Shown here: piece by piece, positions 8,318 through 16,172 of the stretch
How positions within the stretch are numbered: the stretch's first letter is position 1
Layout of the letters: each line of letters opens with the position of its first letter
Assembly: GCA_964580675.1 (NCBI GenBank)
Contig: CAZOLI010000010.1
Span: 26,122 to 90,121, forward strand
Reading direction: 5' to 3'
DNA length: 64,000 nt
Source of the DNA: CAZOLI01 sp964580675
GTDB taxonomy: Bacteria > Planctomycetota > MHYJ01 > CAYXQY01
The notes under the pieces: model-generated
Told to the model about the DNA's origin: nothing
Database searches by the model: none
Seen by the model: the letters and a program-made list of their open reading frames with translations, nothing else
Made by a program: the position numbers and the translations under genes

Positions 8318-9769
8318 TTAACCCTTGGTCACACCCATTGGCCGTACCCGGGCAACCTTTCGGGCGAGATTTGCTTTCTGTACTGTTTCCACGACATCCG
8401 ACACGTCTTTGTAGGCGGAAGGCATTTCCTCGGCCATTCCTTTCCAGGATTTGGACCGCACGTATACGCCCCGGTCCTCCATCATTTTGTTCAGGTCCTT
8501 GCCGTCCATTTTGTTTTTCATCTCCGTGCGGCTGGCCCGTCGACCGGCGCCGTGACAGGCACTGCCAAAACTTTTTTCGAGTGATCCTTCCGCGCCCACG
8601 AGCAGGTAGGAGGAAGATCCCATATCTCCCGGTACCAGAACCGGCTGACCGATGTCACTGTAAGGGTCCGGCACCATATCGTGACCGGGGGGCAGGGAAC
8701 GGGTCGCTCCCTTCCGGTGTACGATGAGGTCTTTTGTGGAGCCGTTAACGCGATGTTCTTCAATCTTTGCGATATTGTGACAGATATCGTATATGAGCTG
8801 GTAATTCAGGGAGCTCCGGTCCATGTCAAGACCCCTTGCGAGAGCGTCCAGAGCGAGATCCATCATGACCTGCCGGTTTACCCAGGCGTAATTCGCGGCG
8901 CAGGCCATTGCTTTCATGTACTTCTGTCCTTCCGGTGAATTATACGGGGTGCAGGCAAGCTGCTTGTCGGGCAGGTTAATCCCGTAACCGGCCGCGGTGT
9001 CCACAAGTTTCCGAACGTTATCGTCACAGATCTGATACCCCAGACCCCGACTGCCGGAGTGAATCTGAAGAATTACCTGACCTATTTCCAGGCCCAGTTC
9101 GTCCGCCACCTCCCGATCAAATATCTGGTCGATCACGTCCACTTCAAGAAAGTGGTTGCCGGATCCGAGCGTTCCGATCTGAGAAAGACCTCGTTCTATG
9201 GCTCTGTCACTTAAGACATCCGGATCGGCTCCCTCCATACAGCCGTTCTCCTCCGTATAGATGAGATCCTCCTCCTTTCCGTAACCATTTTCTATGGCCC
9301 ATTCCGAACCCCTGGTCAGCAGACGTTGCTCGGCCTGTTTGCTTATTTTTCCAATTGCCCCGCTGCTTCCGACGCCGGAGGGAACCGCCTGAAATATGGA
9401 CTCCGTCACTTCTTTGACGCTGTTTTCAATGTCTTCTTTGAAGAGGTTGGTCCGGACAAATCGAACACCACAATTAATGTCGTAACCAACTCCTCCCGGC
9501 GAGATTACGCCTTCGTCAAGGTCAAACGCCGCTACACCGCCAATGGGAAAACCATACCCCCAGTGTATGTCCGGCATCGCGTAAGAGTACTTCTCAATTC
9601 CCGGGAGACACGCCACGTTGGCCACCTGCTCCGGGCTGTTGTCGTCGAGTATACCTCCAATCATTTCTTCGGAGGCTATGATTCTCCCGGGAACGTTCAT
9701 CCCTCCTTCTTTCTCTATTTCCCAGGTTATGTCATCGACCTTTGTCAGCTGAATTTCTTGATCTGCCAT
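8318..9769 (-). CDS. rtcB: RtcB family RNA 3'-phosphate/5'-OH ligase
   Basis: RtcB joins RNA ends with 2',3'-cyclic phosphate (or 3'-phosphate) and 5'-OH in a GTP- and Mn-dependent reaction. The 483 residues match the family. Metal ligands Asp97 and Cys100 lie in GGVGYDINCGVR, further ligands in SGNHFLEV and IHSGSRGLGYQ, and the guanylylated His in CHGAGRRASR. The ending PMGVTKG is the canonical C-terminus. In bacteria RtcB repairs tRNA or rRNA cleaved during stress or by toxins. No archease or RtcA gene is next to it; instead it is first in a run with HD-GYP, receiver, ABC transporter and aspS genes. Confidence 0.96.
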   Translation of the reverse strand: MADQEIQLTKVDDITWEIEKEGGMNVPGRIIASEEMIGGILDDNSPEQVANVACLPGIEKYSYAMPDIHWGYGFPIGGVAAFDLDEGVISPGGVGYDINCGVRFVRTNLFKEDIENSVKEVTESIFQAVPSGVGSSGAIGKISKQAEQRLLTRGSEWAIENGYGKEEDLIYTEENGCMEGADPDVLSDRAIERGLSQIGTLGSGNHFLEVDVIDQIFDREVADELGLEIGQVILQIHSGSRGLGYQICDDNVRKLVDTAAGYGINLPDKQLACTPYNSPEGQKYMKAMACAANYAWVNRQVMMDLALDALARGLDMDRSSLNYQLIYDICHNIAKIEEHRVNGSTKDLIVHRKGATRSLPPGHDMVPDPYSDIGQPVLVPGDMGSSSYLLVGAEGSLEKSFGSACHGAGRRASRTEMKNKMDGKDLNKMMEDRGVYVRSKSWKGMAEEMPSAYKDVSDVVETVQKANLARKVARVRPMGVTKG

Positions 9770-10292
9770 GATGTTATTTCAATAGCGAAAAATTTATGTG
9801 CTGGCTTTTCGTACGAATTGTGTTGCGGGAGGACAGCAAATCGAGAAAAGGCCCGTTGTACAAATCAAAACGATGACAAACAACGACTTGTGTCCCTGTG
9901 AGGTGTAATATCCTTCTCGGGATTCTTCATTGTTTGGTCACGTCCGGAAAGAGCAAACACGAATTCCCCGGCATTAAATCCGGGTTTTCTTCCGGGACGG
10001 TCCGCCAACAGAAACCGAACCGCCAGCTGTCCGGAATGTTGTCAGAAGGGGAAAGAAGAGTTCCAGAACCGTCCCGGAACCCTTTTTCATCCGTCGTACT
10101 TACCCCGCCTCCAACCGGTTTTCCTGCCTTCCTGTATTCCTATTAAATGAAAAATTTCTCCGGAGGACAACCCGTCCAAAAACGGAAATTACGGGCCACA
10201 CTGAGACTCTCTGCTGTATATCCGGCTGCTGGATCAGGAGCCGGTAGAGGAGGCCGGGGCCCCGTAACGGTGTTCACGAGCTCCGCATCAGC
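9770..10292. other. Intergenic region upstream of rtcB, 523 bp
   Basis: No credible coding frame. It contains a 12-bp perfect inverted repeat (9990-10079) described separately. The rtcB promoter should lie within the first 100 bp, but I could not pick a clear -35/-10 pair on the minus strand. Confidence 0.5.
9990..10079. repeat. Perfect 12-bp inverted repeat with 66-nt interior
   Basis: The left arm TTCCGGGACGGT (9990-10001) is the exact reverse complement of the right arm ACCGTCCCGGAA (10068-10079). Shorter complementary pieces lie inside (CAACA at 10006-10010 with TGTTG near 10036), so a plus-strand transcript would form a branched hairpin of about 90 nt. The sequence after it reads CCCTTTTT. 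It could be a structured RNA, a large-loop terminator or the ends of a small mobile repeat. I cannot match it to SRP RNA or another known family. Confidence 0.55.
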
Positions 10293-10338
10293 AAAAAAAA
10301 AGAAGAGGCCCTCCGGTTGATAGTACCGCAGGGCCTCT
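10293..10338 (-). terminator. Rho-independent terminator, minus strand
   Basis: A nine-base-pair perfect stem, AGAGGCCCT (10304-10312) with AGGGCCTCT (10330-10338), has a 17-nt loop. It is followed on the minus strand by an almost unbroken T tract (complement of the A run at 10293-10300, then TCTT). It ends the candidate small RNA and any readthrough from the gene at 10505-10930. Confidence 0.85.
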
Positions 10339-10463
10339 GCTGGAGTGATCGTGAGTGAGTTCCTCGGTGTTTAAACCGGGTTTTCTCAGGGGAGTTAATT
10401 CAGGTTTTCCCTTTCCAGGAATGTACCTAACCTGTCTGAGTAAAACCGTGTTTAACTCACATC
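10293..10463 (-). ncRNA. Candidate structured small RNA (rod-like, 6S-like architecture)
   Basis: This 171-nt stretch has no ORF. It is preceded by a good sigma-70 promoter and ended by a strong terminator. The minus-strand transcript can fold into a long rod. The closing stem is GTGAGTT (10460-10454) with AACTCAC (10361-10355). A bubble follows whose 3' side carries a small hairpin (10365-10378, CGGT/ACCG). An upper stem of 11 pairs joins 10436-10447 to 10379-10389, and an apical stem joins AGGTT to AACCT (10429-10433 with 10402-10406). A closed rod with a bubble and side hairpin recalls 6S RNA, the RNA polymerase decoy. However, the rod is only about 110 nt, shorter than usual. The family assignment is inference; that it is a transcribed small RNA is better supported. 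Confidence 0.5.
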
Positions 10464-10469
10464 GACACC

Positions 10470-10498
10470 TTTATAGGATTCTTCTCAATCAATTTCAA
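10470..10498 (-). promoter_or_regulatory. Predicted sigma-70 promoter of the small RNA
   Basis: On the minus strand: -35 TTGAAA (10498-10493), a 17-bp spacer, and -10 TATAAA (10475-10470), each one base from consensus or close. The start would be near 10463. It lies only 6 bp beyond the stop codon of the gene at 10505, which argues for a separate transcript rather than a 3' UTR. Confidence 0.6.
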
Positions 10499-10504
10499 TC
10501 GGTT

Positions 10505-10930
10505 TTACTTATTGCTCCCCTTTTCCTTCTCCTTTTCTTTCTCCCTGGCTTCGTTCACCTGTTCCGCTACCCATTGTACGGAGGGTGAAGAAAACCTGTG
10601 TTTGGTCTTTTGACCGCGTGGAAACACCTTGTCTCCCATTTGCTGATCGTATTTCAGGCTGCGCACCGCCAGCAAACGGAGATCCTGTACGCCTTCGACG
10701 TAATACGACATCAGAACCGGATCGCCGTTCTGGTTCCGGGTGTAGAGATAAAGGACTTCCTGGTTCCCCATGGTTTCACCGGTCTCCATGCGGGTTATCT
10801 GAGCATCGGAATTCGGCATGGGCGGATCGGCGATCGCGTGTTTCTGCGTTTCCGGAAGGGACGTGAGAAGGAGTCCGATCGTTAATCCAAGGAGTAGAGC
10901 GAGTGCAACGGAAAGGTATGTCTGTTTCAT
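10505..10930 (-). CDS. Small secreted or membrane-anchored protein of unknown function
   Basis: I start it at the ATG at 10930, which has GGGAGAA about 10 nt upstream and begins a signal-like sequence. The frame is open further upstream but without such features. The 141-residue product has a Lys-led hydrophobic segment (about 5-24), so it is exported or held by an N-terminal anchor. A mixed domain follows (about 45-110; LYLYTRNQNGDPVLMSYYV), then a Glu/Lys-rich charged tail. I recognise no family. A weak possibility is an anti-sigma-like or envelope accessory protein, with no direct evidence. It stands alone between the lptFG pair and rtcB on the same strand. Confidence 0.7.
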   Translation of the reverse strand: MKQTYLSVALALLLGLTIGLLLTSLPETQKHAIADPPMPNSDAQITRMETGETMGNQEVLYLYTRNQNGDPVLMSYYVEGVQDLRLLAVRSLKYDQQMGDKVFPRGQKTKHRFSSPSVQWVAEQVNEAREKEKEKEKGSNK

Positions 10931-11247
10931 GGCCTGTGGTTCTCCCGAATAAATGGTCCCGAACGAATTGATGCGAACCCCGATAGGTGGCGGTATCGAA
11001 CCCGCCTTCCCCGGGTAGGCCAAACCGGGACCTGTGCTGGAACGCAAAATTTATGCCAGATCGATACATCCCTCGACGCGTTAAACGGGGGTTTTATGGG
11101 GGATGCACAGGGAAGTTGGAAATCTCCTCCCGTGGTTTATCCATTGTTACACCGGGAGCTGTAAAGTGGTTTTACATTTCGGTGATGAGATGGGATTGTC
11201 AATCATTTCCTCCCCGGCGTCTATCGATCTGCTGTTGAGGGGATGAT
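10931..11247. other. Intergenic region, 317 bp
   Basis: Lies between lptG and the small secreted protein gene, both on the minus strand, and must carry the latter's promoter. I see no terminator-like hairpin and no tRNA. A T-arm-like GTTCGATA segment near 11000 is not part of a cloverleaf. Confidence 0.45.
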
Positions 11248-12339
11248 TTATGTGGTAACGTCGTCATAAAGGTACAGGAGTACCGAGGCCAGGAGGAGTA
11301 TGGGCAACCAGCAGGCCAGGAACGCGGGCATGGCATCGCGTTTCCCAAATTCCAGAAATAACGCGTAGACAAGATAAAAACCGACGGCGATGACTGCACA
11401 GTAGATTGAGCCCGTGAAGTAACTGGTGATTTCTCTGCGCAGAATCAGGGGGATCGCAACAACCGGCAGAAAAAGGGCGATCAGCGGATAAATAATTCGA
11501 GTGTGGAATCGGACCTGTATATTTTTTAGTTCGGGAAACTGGTATGTCAGGTTATACAGGTTCTTCAAGCTGTGAAACCGGATGCCGGATTCGGCAATGA
11601 GGAGCTTTTTGGGACGGAGGTCCCTTGAGCGAAGTTCGGGCAACATGAGTCCATCGTCCCCAAATGATCGGGGAGGTTTTTTTCGAAAACCCCGGCTGTC
11701 GTATTCGGTGATGGTTCCGTTTCGTAAAATCCACTGGTTTCTGTCGGCATTCCATGTGGCCCGGTCGGCTGTTGCGATCACTTTCAAATTGTCCTCCTGA
11801 AACACGGAGAGGGTAATGCCCCTGGCGGTTCCCTGTACCACACGGAGTTTTTTAAACTGGAGAAAGGTGTTCTCTCCCGTACCGGTGAAAATGTTATTGA
11901 GCGACGAACCACTTTCGAGCAGCTGCTTGGTTTTTGCGATGCGGTCGGACCATCCGGGCAGCACCCATTCCTGGAGGGAGAAAACAGCTGCGGCGTTCAG
12001 GAGCCCCACAACGAAAACGGGGACAAGGAGATAATAAATGGAATGGCCCGCCATAAAGAACGGGACAAATTCATTTTCCCGCGTCATGTACACGATGGTA
12101 ATGCCGGTTCCGGCAAGAAGGACCACCGGGAGGAGCCAGGCCAGGTAAAGGGGAAGACGCAGGACGTAATAATTCGCGGCGAACCACCAGGTGTACTCGC
12201 TCCTGGAAATCAGGTAGGAAAAGTCCTGAAACTGCTCAACAAAATCCAGGAGAACCGTCAAGCTTAAGATGATGACGGCACAGAAGAGGAAGGATTCCAG
12301 GACCGTCCGAAGTATGTATCGATGGATAATAGGCATCAT
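11248..12339 (-). CDS. lptG: LptF/LptG family permease (second of the pair)
   Basis: The 363-residue YjgP/YjgQ-family inner-membrane protein forms, with its partner and LptB, the ABC transporter that extracts lipopolysaccharide from the inner membrane. The family plan is present: two N-terminal helices with the opening IIHRYILRTVLESFL, then two more, a periplasmic beta-jellyroll domain (about 130-265), and a C-terminal helix pair starting near ARFHTRIIYPLIALFLPVVA. It starts 4 bp after its paralogue on the same strand, so the two are cotranscribed. No lptB ATPase is adjacent. Which copy is F and which is G is assigned only by order. Confidence 0.88.
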   Translation of the reverse strand: MMPIIHRYILRTVLESFLFCAVIILSLTVLLDFVEQFQDFSYLISRSEYTWWFAANYYVLRLPLYLAWLLPVVLLAGTGITIVYMTRENEFVPFFMAGHSIYYLLVPVFVVGLLNAAAVFSLQEWVLPGWSDRIAKTKQLLESGSSLNNIFTGTGENTFLQFKKLRVVQGTARGITLSVFQEDNLKVIATADRATWNADRNQWILRNGTITEYDSRGFRKKPPRSFGDDGLMLPELRSRDLRPKKLLIAESGIRFHSLKNLYNLTYQFPELKNIQVRFHTRIIYPLIALFLPVVAIPLILRREITSYFTGSIYCAVIAVGFYLVYALFLEFGKRDAMPAFLACWLPILLLASVLLYLYDDVTT

Positions 12340-12343
12340 GTTG

Positions 12344-13450
12344 TTACCGGCTTTTGAACATAATAAAGCCGATAAGAGCCATCAGCAAAAGAGGGGGCCA
12401 GAAAACCCAGAGTGGTTCCGCGTCGTATTGCATGCAGAGTCGTTCGGCGATAAAGATTGCCGGGTAAAATAACACAAGGGCCGGAAGCGTGCCGATTCCA
12501 ACGCCTCGGATGCGGGTGGACTCCCCGGTGGTCAGGGCGACGGGGATACCGATAAACAAAAGAGCGATCGGGGCGAGGGCCAGTGCATATCGTTTGTGAA
12601 GCACGGTTTTTATGTCTTTGGTGTCGTATCTTGACAAGAGCGATTCCGGGGGTTTATCCGGGTCCCTTGCCAGCTGTTTGATGTGATAGATGTTCATGTC
12701 CCGCAGCCGCCGTTTCTTGATCCCCATTTCTTTTCTGAGGTTGCGCCGGTAAATAAAAGGTTCCTCGTTAAAATTCAAAATCTGGTGTTTTTCTCGTTTG
12801 TTTTTGTTTTCCCAGTACGTGACCGTTACATCGTACAGTCGAAGTTCCATTGTCGGATCGTGGATCGTCGGTAATTTCGTAAATCGTCCCCGTCTGGCTA
12901 CAAACCATTTTTGAGGAGCTTCGTCCGGAAACAGTTCCACCACGTGTACGTTTGTAAGTTCCCCGTTTCGGGACGAGTGAAAACGAAACAGCGTGTCCTT
13001 GAGCTGAAACATTCGGTCCCGCTGATTTGTGCTCATGAGGATAGAGGACAATTCCGTCGCATCGATGTTCCGTTTCTGGAACCGGGCGTCGGGCAATAAC
13101 ATGTGCTGAACGTACAGGAGGAAAAGGCAAAGGACCAGAGCCAGTAATAGCACCGGCAGTGTGAGTGAATATCGGGAAATGCCCGAAGCCCGAAGGGCCA
13201 GAATTTCATTGTTCGACGCCATGCCCCGATAAACCACCACCGATGCAAGGAGCAAACTCACCGGTATTGTGTAGGTGAATATGTATCCGGCCATGTAGGT
13301 TATCAAGGAGCCGAGCAGGGCAATGCCAACCCCTTCAAATTTCATCAACTGCCGGAGGCTGAATCCCATAAATACAACCAGGGAAAGGCAAAGAAAAATA
13401 AACAGGAAGGTCTTCGTGAGCTCCCCGAATATGTATTTTTGTACGGTCAT
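12344..13450 (-). CDS. lptF: LptF/LptG family permease (first of the pair)
   Basis: The 368-residue paralogue of the downstream gene has the same YjgP/YjgQ architecture. Membrane segments run at about 12-32 and 50-75. A helix with the hallmark RASGISRYSL loop sits near 86-95, a periplasmic jellyroll lies at about 130-270, and the C-terminal helices begin at LHKRYALALAPIALLFIGIP. The phrase NEILALRASGIS is diagnostic for this family. Function: one half of the LptFG channel moving LPS to the LptA/C bridge. It follows a Nudix hydrolase gene by 86 bp. Confidence 0.9.
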   Translation of the reverse strand: MTVQKYIFGELTKTFLFIFLCLSLVVFMGFSLRQLMKFEGVGIALLGSLITYMAGYIFTYTIPVSLLLASVVVYRGMASNNEILALRASGISRYSLTLPVLLLALVLCLFLLYVQHMLLPDARFQKRNIDATELSSILMSTNQRDRMFQLKDTLFRFHSSRNGELTNVHVVELFPDEAPQKWFVARRGRFTKLPTIHDPTMELRLYDVTVTYWENKNKREKHQILNFNEEPFIYRRNLRKEMGIKKRRLRDMNIYHIKQLARDPDKPPESLLSRYDTKDIKTVLHKRYALALAPIALLFIGIPVALTTGESTRIRGVGIGTLPALVLFYPAIFIAERLCMQYDAEPLWVFWPPLLLMALIGFIMFKSR

Positions 13451-13536
13451 AATCAGCTGATAAATGATCTTTTTCTGCTGGACATTTTCGCTTCAGGGAA
13501 CTTTCGTCCCGCTCCGTTTGAGTCTGTGTTGTGGTT

Positions 13537-13965
13537 TTACCGGTCCTGGGTATTCATCGAATCCGGCCGTATTTCACGCTCCATCAGTTTCTGGACAAGG
13601 GGTCTGTCGGCCGGGGGAAACGAATACGTACAGAGGTCTTCCGGAGGAACCCAGGAAAGTGATGCACATTCCTCGGGGGAGGGGGACTGGTCCGGTTTCA
13701 TACGACAGAAATAAAACTGAATATCAACGGTTCGATCGGGGTATTTATGTTTCGTTCTGAACACTTTGCTTCCGACATGAACCCGTATACCGAGTTCCTC
13801 TCTCAGTTCTCTTTTTAGTGCGTCCCGGTTTGATTCACCGTGTTCCTTTTTGCCGCCCGGGAATTCCCAGTGCCCTTCGAGGTGTTTTCCTTCCGGTCGT
13901 TTGGTGATCAGGTAACGATCCTGTCGATAGATGAGGCCGGCAACGACGTTTATCAGGTTGGGCAT
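13537..13965 (-). CDS. Nudix hydrolase, MutT-like
   Basis: The 142-residue protein has a full Nudix box from Gly38 to Ile60 (GX5E at 38-44, REL at 52-54, REELGI at 55-60), which binds the metal for pyrophosphohydrolysis. Sequence around it (FPGGKKEHGES, KRPEGKHLEGHWEFPG) is like the 8-oxo-dGTPase MutT branch, which removes oxidised dGTP from the nucleotide pool. Substrate choice in this superfamily cannot be settled from sequence alone. It sits upstream of lptF on the same strand, 86 bp away. Confidence 0.9.
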   Translation of the reverse strand: MPNLINVVAGLIYRQDRYLITKRPEGKHLEGHWEFPGGKKEHGESNRDALKRELREELGIRVHVGSKVFRTKHKYPDRTVDIQFYFCRMKPDQSPSPEECASLSWVPPEDLCTYSFPPADRPLVQKLMEREIRPDSMNTQDR

Positions 13966-14239
13966 CGTCCGTTATGTCCCGTGAGAAGAGATCGTGTGGT
14001 ATTGGCCAACGCAGTTTAACCACCGAGGTTTCGGGTTCGAGACCGTTGGTCAAAATGAATTATGGAGTTACCGGTTCTGAATATCAACGAATTCGCCCCC
14101 GTAAAATGGGAAAGAGGGGCAATCCGTTAAGCAGGGAAAACTCTGAGAGGATATTTAAGGTCATGTATCGCCCCTGGAAGCGTTCAGAGAGACGGAGGGG
14201 ACAATTTTTCTCTGTAACGCCTGGAGAGAACGGACACCG

Positions 14240-14659
14240 TTAGCAGACCACTGAACCGGGTTTGTCCGGATCCGTAAATTCAGGTTCCACCCAGCTACCG
14301 CGCTGTGCGTTTCGGATGATGTGTTTCCTGACCTCGGGTTTTATCCTGTAGAACTCAATTCCCATGCCGACCGGGGTTTGCTCCGAGTGAGCCCAGACCA
14401 CTTCCCCAATCAACTCCACCGGGTTTTCCAGGCCCGGTATATCAAGCTCCATTTCTATTAAGGCGCCCTCCGGCGGTGGGTCGTTTACCGGAAGGAAAAT
14501 GCCACCTCCCCCGATGTTGGCTTCAGCAAAGGAGGCATGCTGAAAATTGGACCCCAGGTTTACTTCACGAAATTTTACGTTCGTGTTCAGGGGAAGCCGC
14601 TCGTACGTCCTGCGGTCCTTTTTTGGGTCCCGATCGCTGTTTTTTTCTGTTTCTGTCAT
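14240..14659 (-). CDS. PilZ domain protein
   Basis: The 139-residue protein has a hydrophilic N-terminus and then one PilZ domain. The c-di-GMP-binding arginines appear in RRTYERLPL (about 16-24), the second motif in ANIGGGGIFL (family pattern D/NxSxxG, here with Gly in place of Ser), and the following strands include VVWAHSEQTPVGMGIEF. PilZ proteins bind cyclic di-GMP and act as receptors. The imperfect second motif may lower affinity. It is a solitary gene; the HD-GYP gene at 7081 and the REC-PilZ gene at 42906 are possible parts of the same signalling network. Confidence 0.88.
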   Translation of the reverse strand: MTETEKNSDRDPKKDRRTYERLPLNTNVKFREVNLGSNFQHASFAEANIGGGGIFLPVNDPPPEGALIEMELDIPGLENPVELIGEVVWAHSEQTPVGMGIEFYRIKPEVRKHIIRNAQRGSWVEPEFTDPDKPGSVVC

Positions 14660-14954
14660 AAGGTTGTTTTGCCGTCCACAAAGGGGTAGAGGATTCCTTT
14701 CACGCCCACAGAGGCTGGGTGCCCGGGGGGAGAAGAACCTTGCATATTGCCTCCTAAACTACCTCCCGGAAGTCCCTTCTGGCCCCGATACTTCCCTTTC
14801 ACCGCCTTCATTATCACCATACGACATTATGACGGATTCCGCAATTCCGCCGGGGTCCGCTGGTCCGTATCCGAGTGGTTTTCCGGTTGGGGTGCTGGTG
14901 GTCCTTGCGGAGGGGGGAGGGAGTTTTGGACTCGCCTTCTCAAATGGGGTTCTT

Positions 14955-16172
14955 TTAGTAGTGAGTATGAGCGGTGCTGCCCGGATAATAAGTACTCAGT
15001 ATATCGTAGAAGGTGTGTCCCTCACGGGCAAGTCCCACGGCCCCGGTCTGGCAGAGTCCCGCTCCGTGTCCCCATCCTTTTCCGGCGAAACGAAAGTTCC
15101 CACCGTTCGTTTTGTGCACGGTGAAAAGCGTGGATCGGAGACGGCTATAGCCTATGGAACTGCGAAGGTTGCGTGCGGGCAGAGTTGTGGAATCGCCGTT
15201 TTTGAAGTGGATGGTTACCTTCTGGGCGCGCCCGGATTTGTCCTTCTGCGGAATGTCAATCCGTTCCGGTCTGGATTCGTTCTGGACGTCGAGTTTCGTT
15301 TGAAGTTCCGCCGGGGAAAGTTCCGTCGACCATTGATAGTACTTCGAGTGCCGGTCCCATTTACAGATTACGCCTCCCTGAAGGGGGGGCGGATCGGGGG
15401 GATCGAAGTCCGGGATGCCAATGGAGGCGGATGTTGTCTTCCCGCCACAGGTGCTGTGAAAAAACGCCGGGAGGATCCGGCTGTTGAAAAACAGAACGAT
15501 GCCCCGTGTGGCCTTGACCGCCTCTACCGATCGTTTTCCCTGTTCCCCGACACCCCGATATACCTGGGAGGCGGTTGTGTTGAGCACGTCGTAGTTCTGG
15601 TGGGAATTCCGCTTTTTCTCCCACAGTGCGTAGGTGCGCGCAGCAACGGCCTGTGCTTTTAGTGCCTCGAGGTGCCAGTCAAGGGACATTTCGGCCCCGA
15701 GCACACTGGAGAGGTAAATGTTCAGATGGACGTGGTTTACCACTTTTAACCCGTCGTTGCTACCCCTGTGAACCCAGAACTCACCCAGGTACCGTCGATT
15801 CGCCGTGCGGATTGGAAGTTGTTTTTCCGGAACGATTTTTACCGGCCAGCGATTCGTTTCTTCTCCGTTTACAAGTGCCGTTTCTCCCGTTCGTTTTATC
15901 GTGATGTGCTGGCCGCTTTCGGTTCGTTTCCATCCGTTCGAATCTTCACCGAGGAAAATTTTTAGAGGGCTTTTCGATACAACGGTAACGGAAGAGTTAC
16001 CTTCCATCTCCTTCAGGAGCACCTTTATTCGTGGAACCCCTTTTGTCGAGGGAAGGTTCGAGACATACCCTCCCATTGCACAGGAATCGACGAGAAGAAT
16101 ACAGAAAACGGCGCCGATGATGGTCAGGAGGGAAAGAGCAAGCCGAACCGATTCTATGAGGCCGTCCCGCAT
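14955..16172 (-). CDS. SpoIID/LytB domain protein, predicted envelope amidase enhancer or lytic transglycosylase
   Basis: The 405-residue protein has an N-terminal membrane segment (about 8-28). A SpoIID domain follows (about 95-400), with the conserved block in which a new peptidoglycan-binding strand follows EALKAQAVAARTYALW, a Cys/Gly block FHSTCGGKTTSA, and the C-terminal signature GKGWGHGAGLCQTGAVGLA. In Firmicutes SpoIID cleaves denuded glycan; homologues in Gram-negative bacteria are envelope or sporulation-independent enzymes. It overlaps the metallo-hydrolase gene by one base. The segment 30-95 is a small extra domain. Catalytic activity is presumed, not shown. Confidence 0.88.
   Translation of the reverse strand: MRDGLIESVRLALSLLTIIGAVFCILLVDSCAMGGYVSNLPSTKGVPRIKVLLKEMEGNSSVTVVSKSPLKIFLGEDSNGWKRTESGQHITIKRTGETALVNGEETNRWPVKIVPEKQLPIRTANRRYLGEFWVHRGSNDGLKVVNHVHLNIYLSSVLGAEMSLDWHLEALKAQAVAARTYALWEKKRNSHQNYDVLNTTASQVYRGVGEQGKRSVEAVKATRGIVLFFNSRILPAFFHSTCGGKTTSASIGIPDFDPPDPPPLQGGVICKWDRHSKYYQWSTELSPAELQTKLDVQNESRPERIDIPQKDKSGRAQKVTIHFKNGDSTTLPARNLRSSIGYSRLRSTLFTVHKTNGGNFRFAGKGWGHGAGLCQTGAVGLAREGHTFYDILSTYYPGSTAHTHY

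Noticed and set aside
10975..11030. GGCGGGTTCGATACCGCC on the minus strand, like a tRNA T arm
   Set aside because: The stem and loop do not fit the 5+7 rule well, and no acceptor, D or anticodon arms surround it.
14547..15662. Long plus-strand frame of 371 codons
   Set aside because: It lies antisense to the SpoIID gene, has no family-like sequence and no start signal. It is a shadow frame, long because GC-rich codons avoid stops on the other strand.
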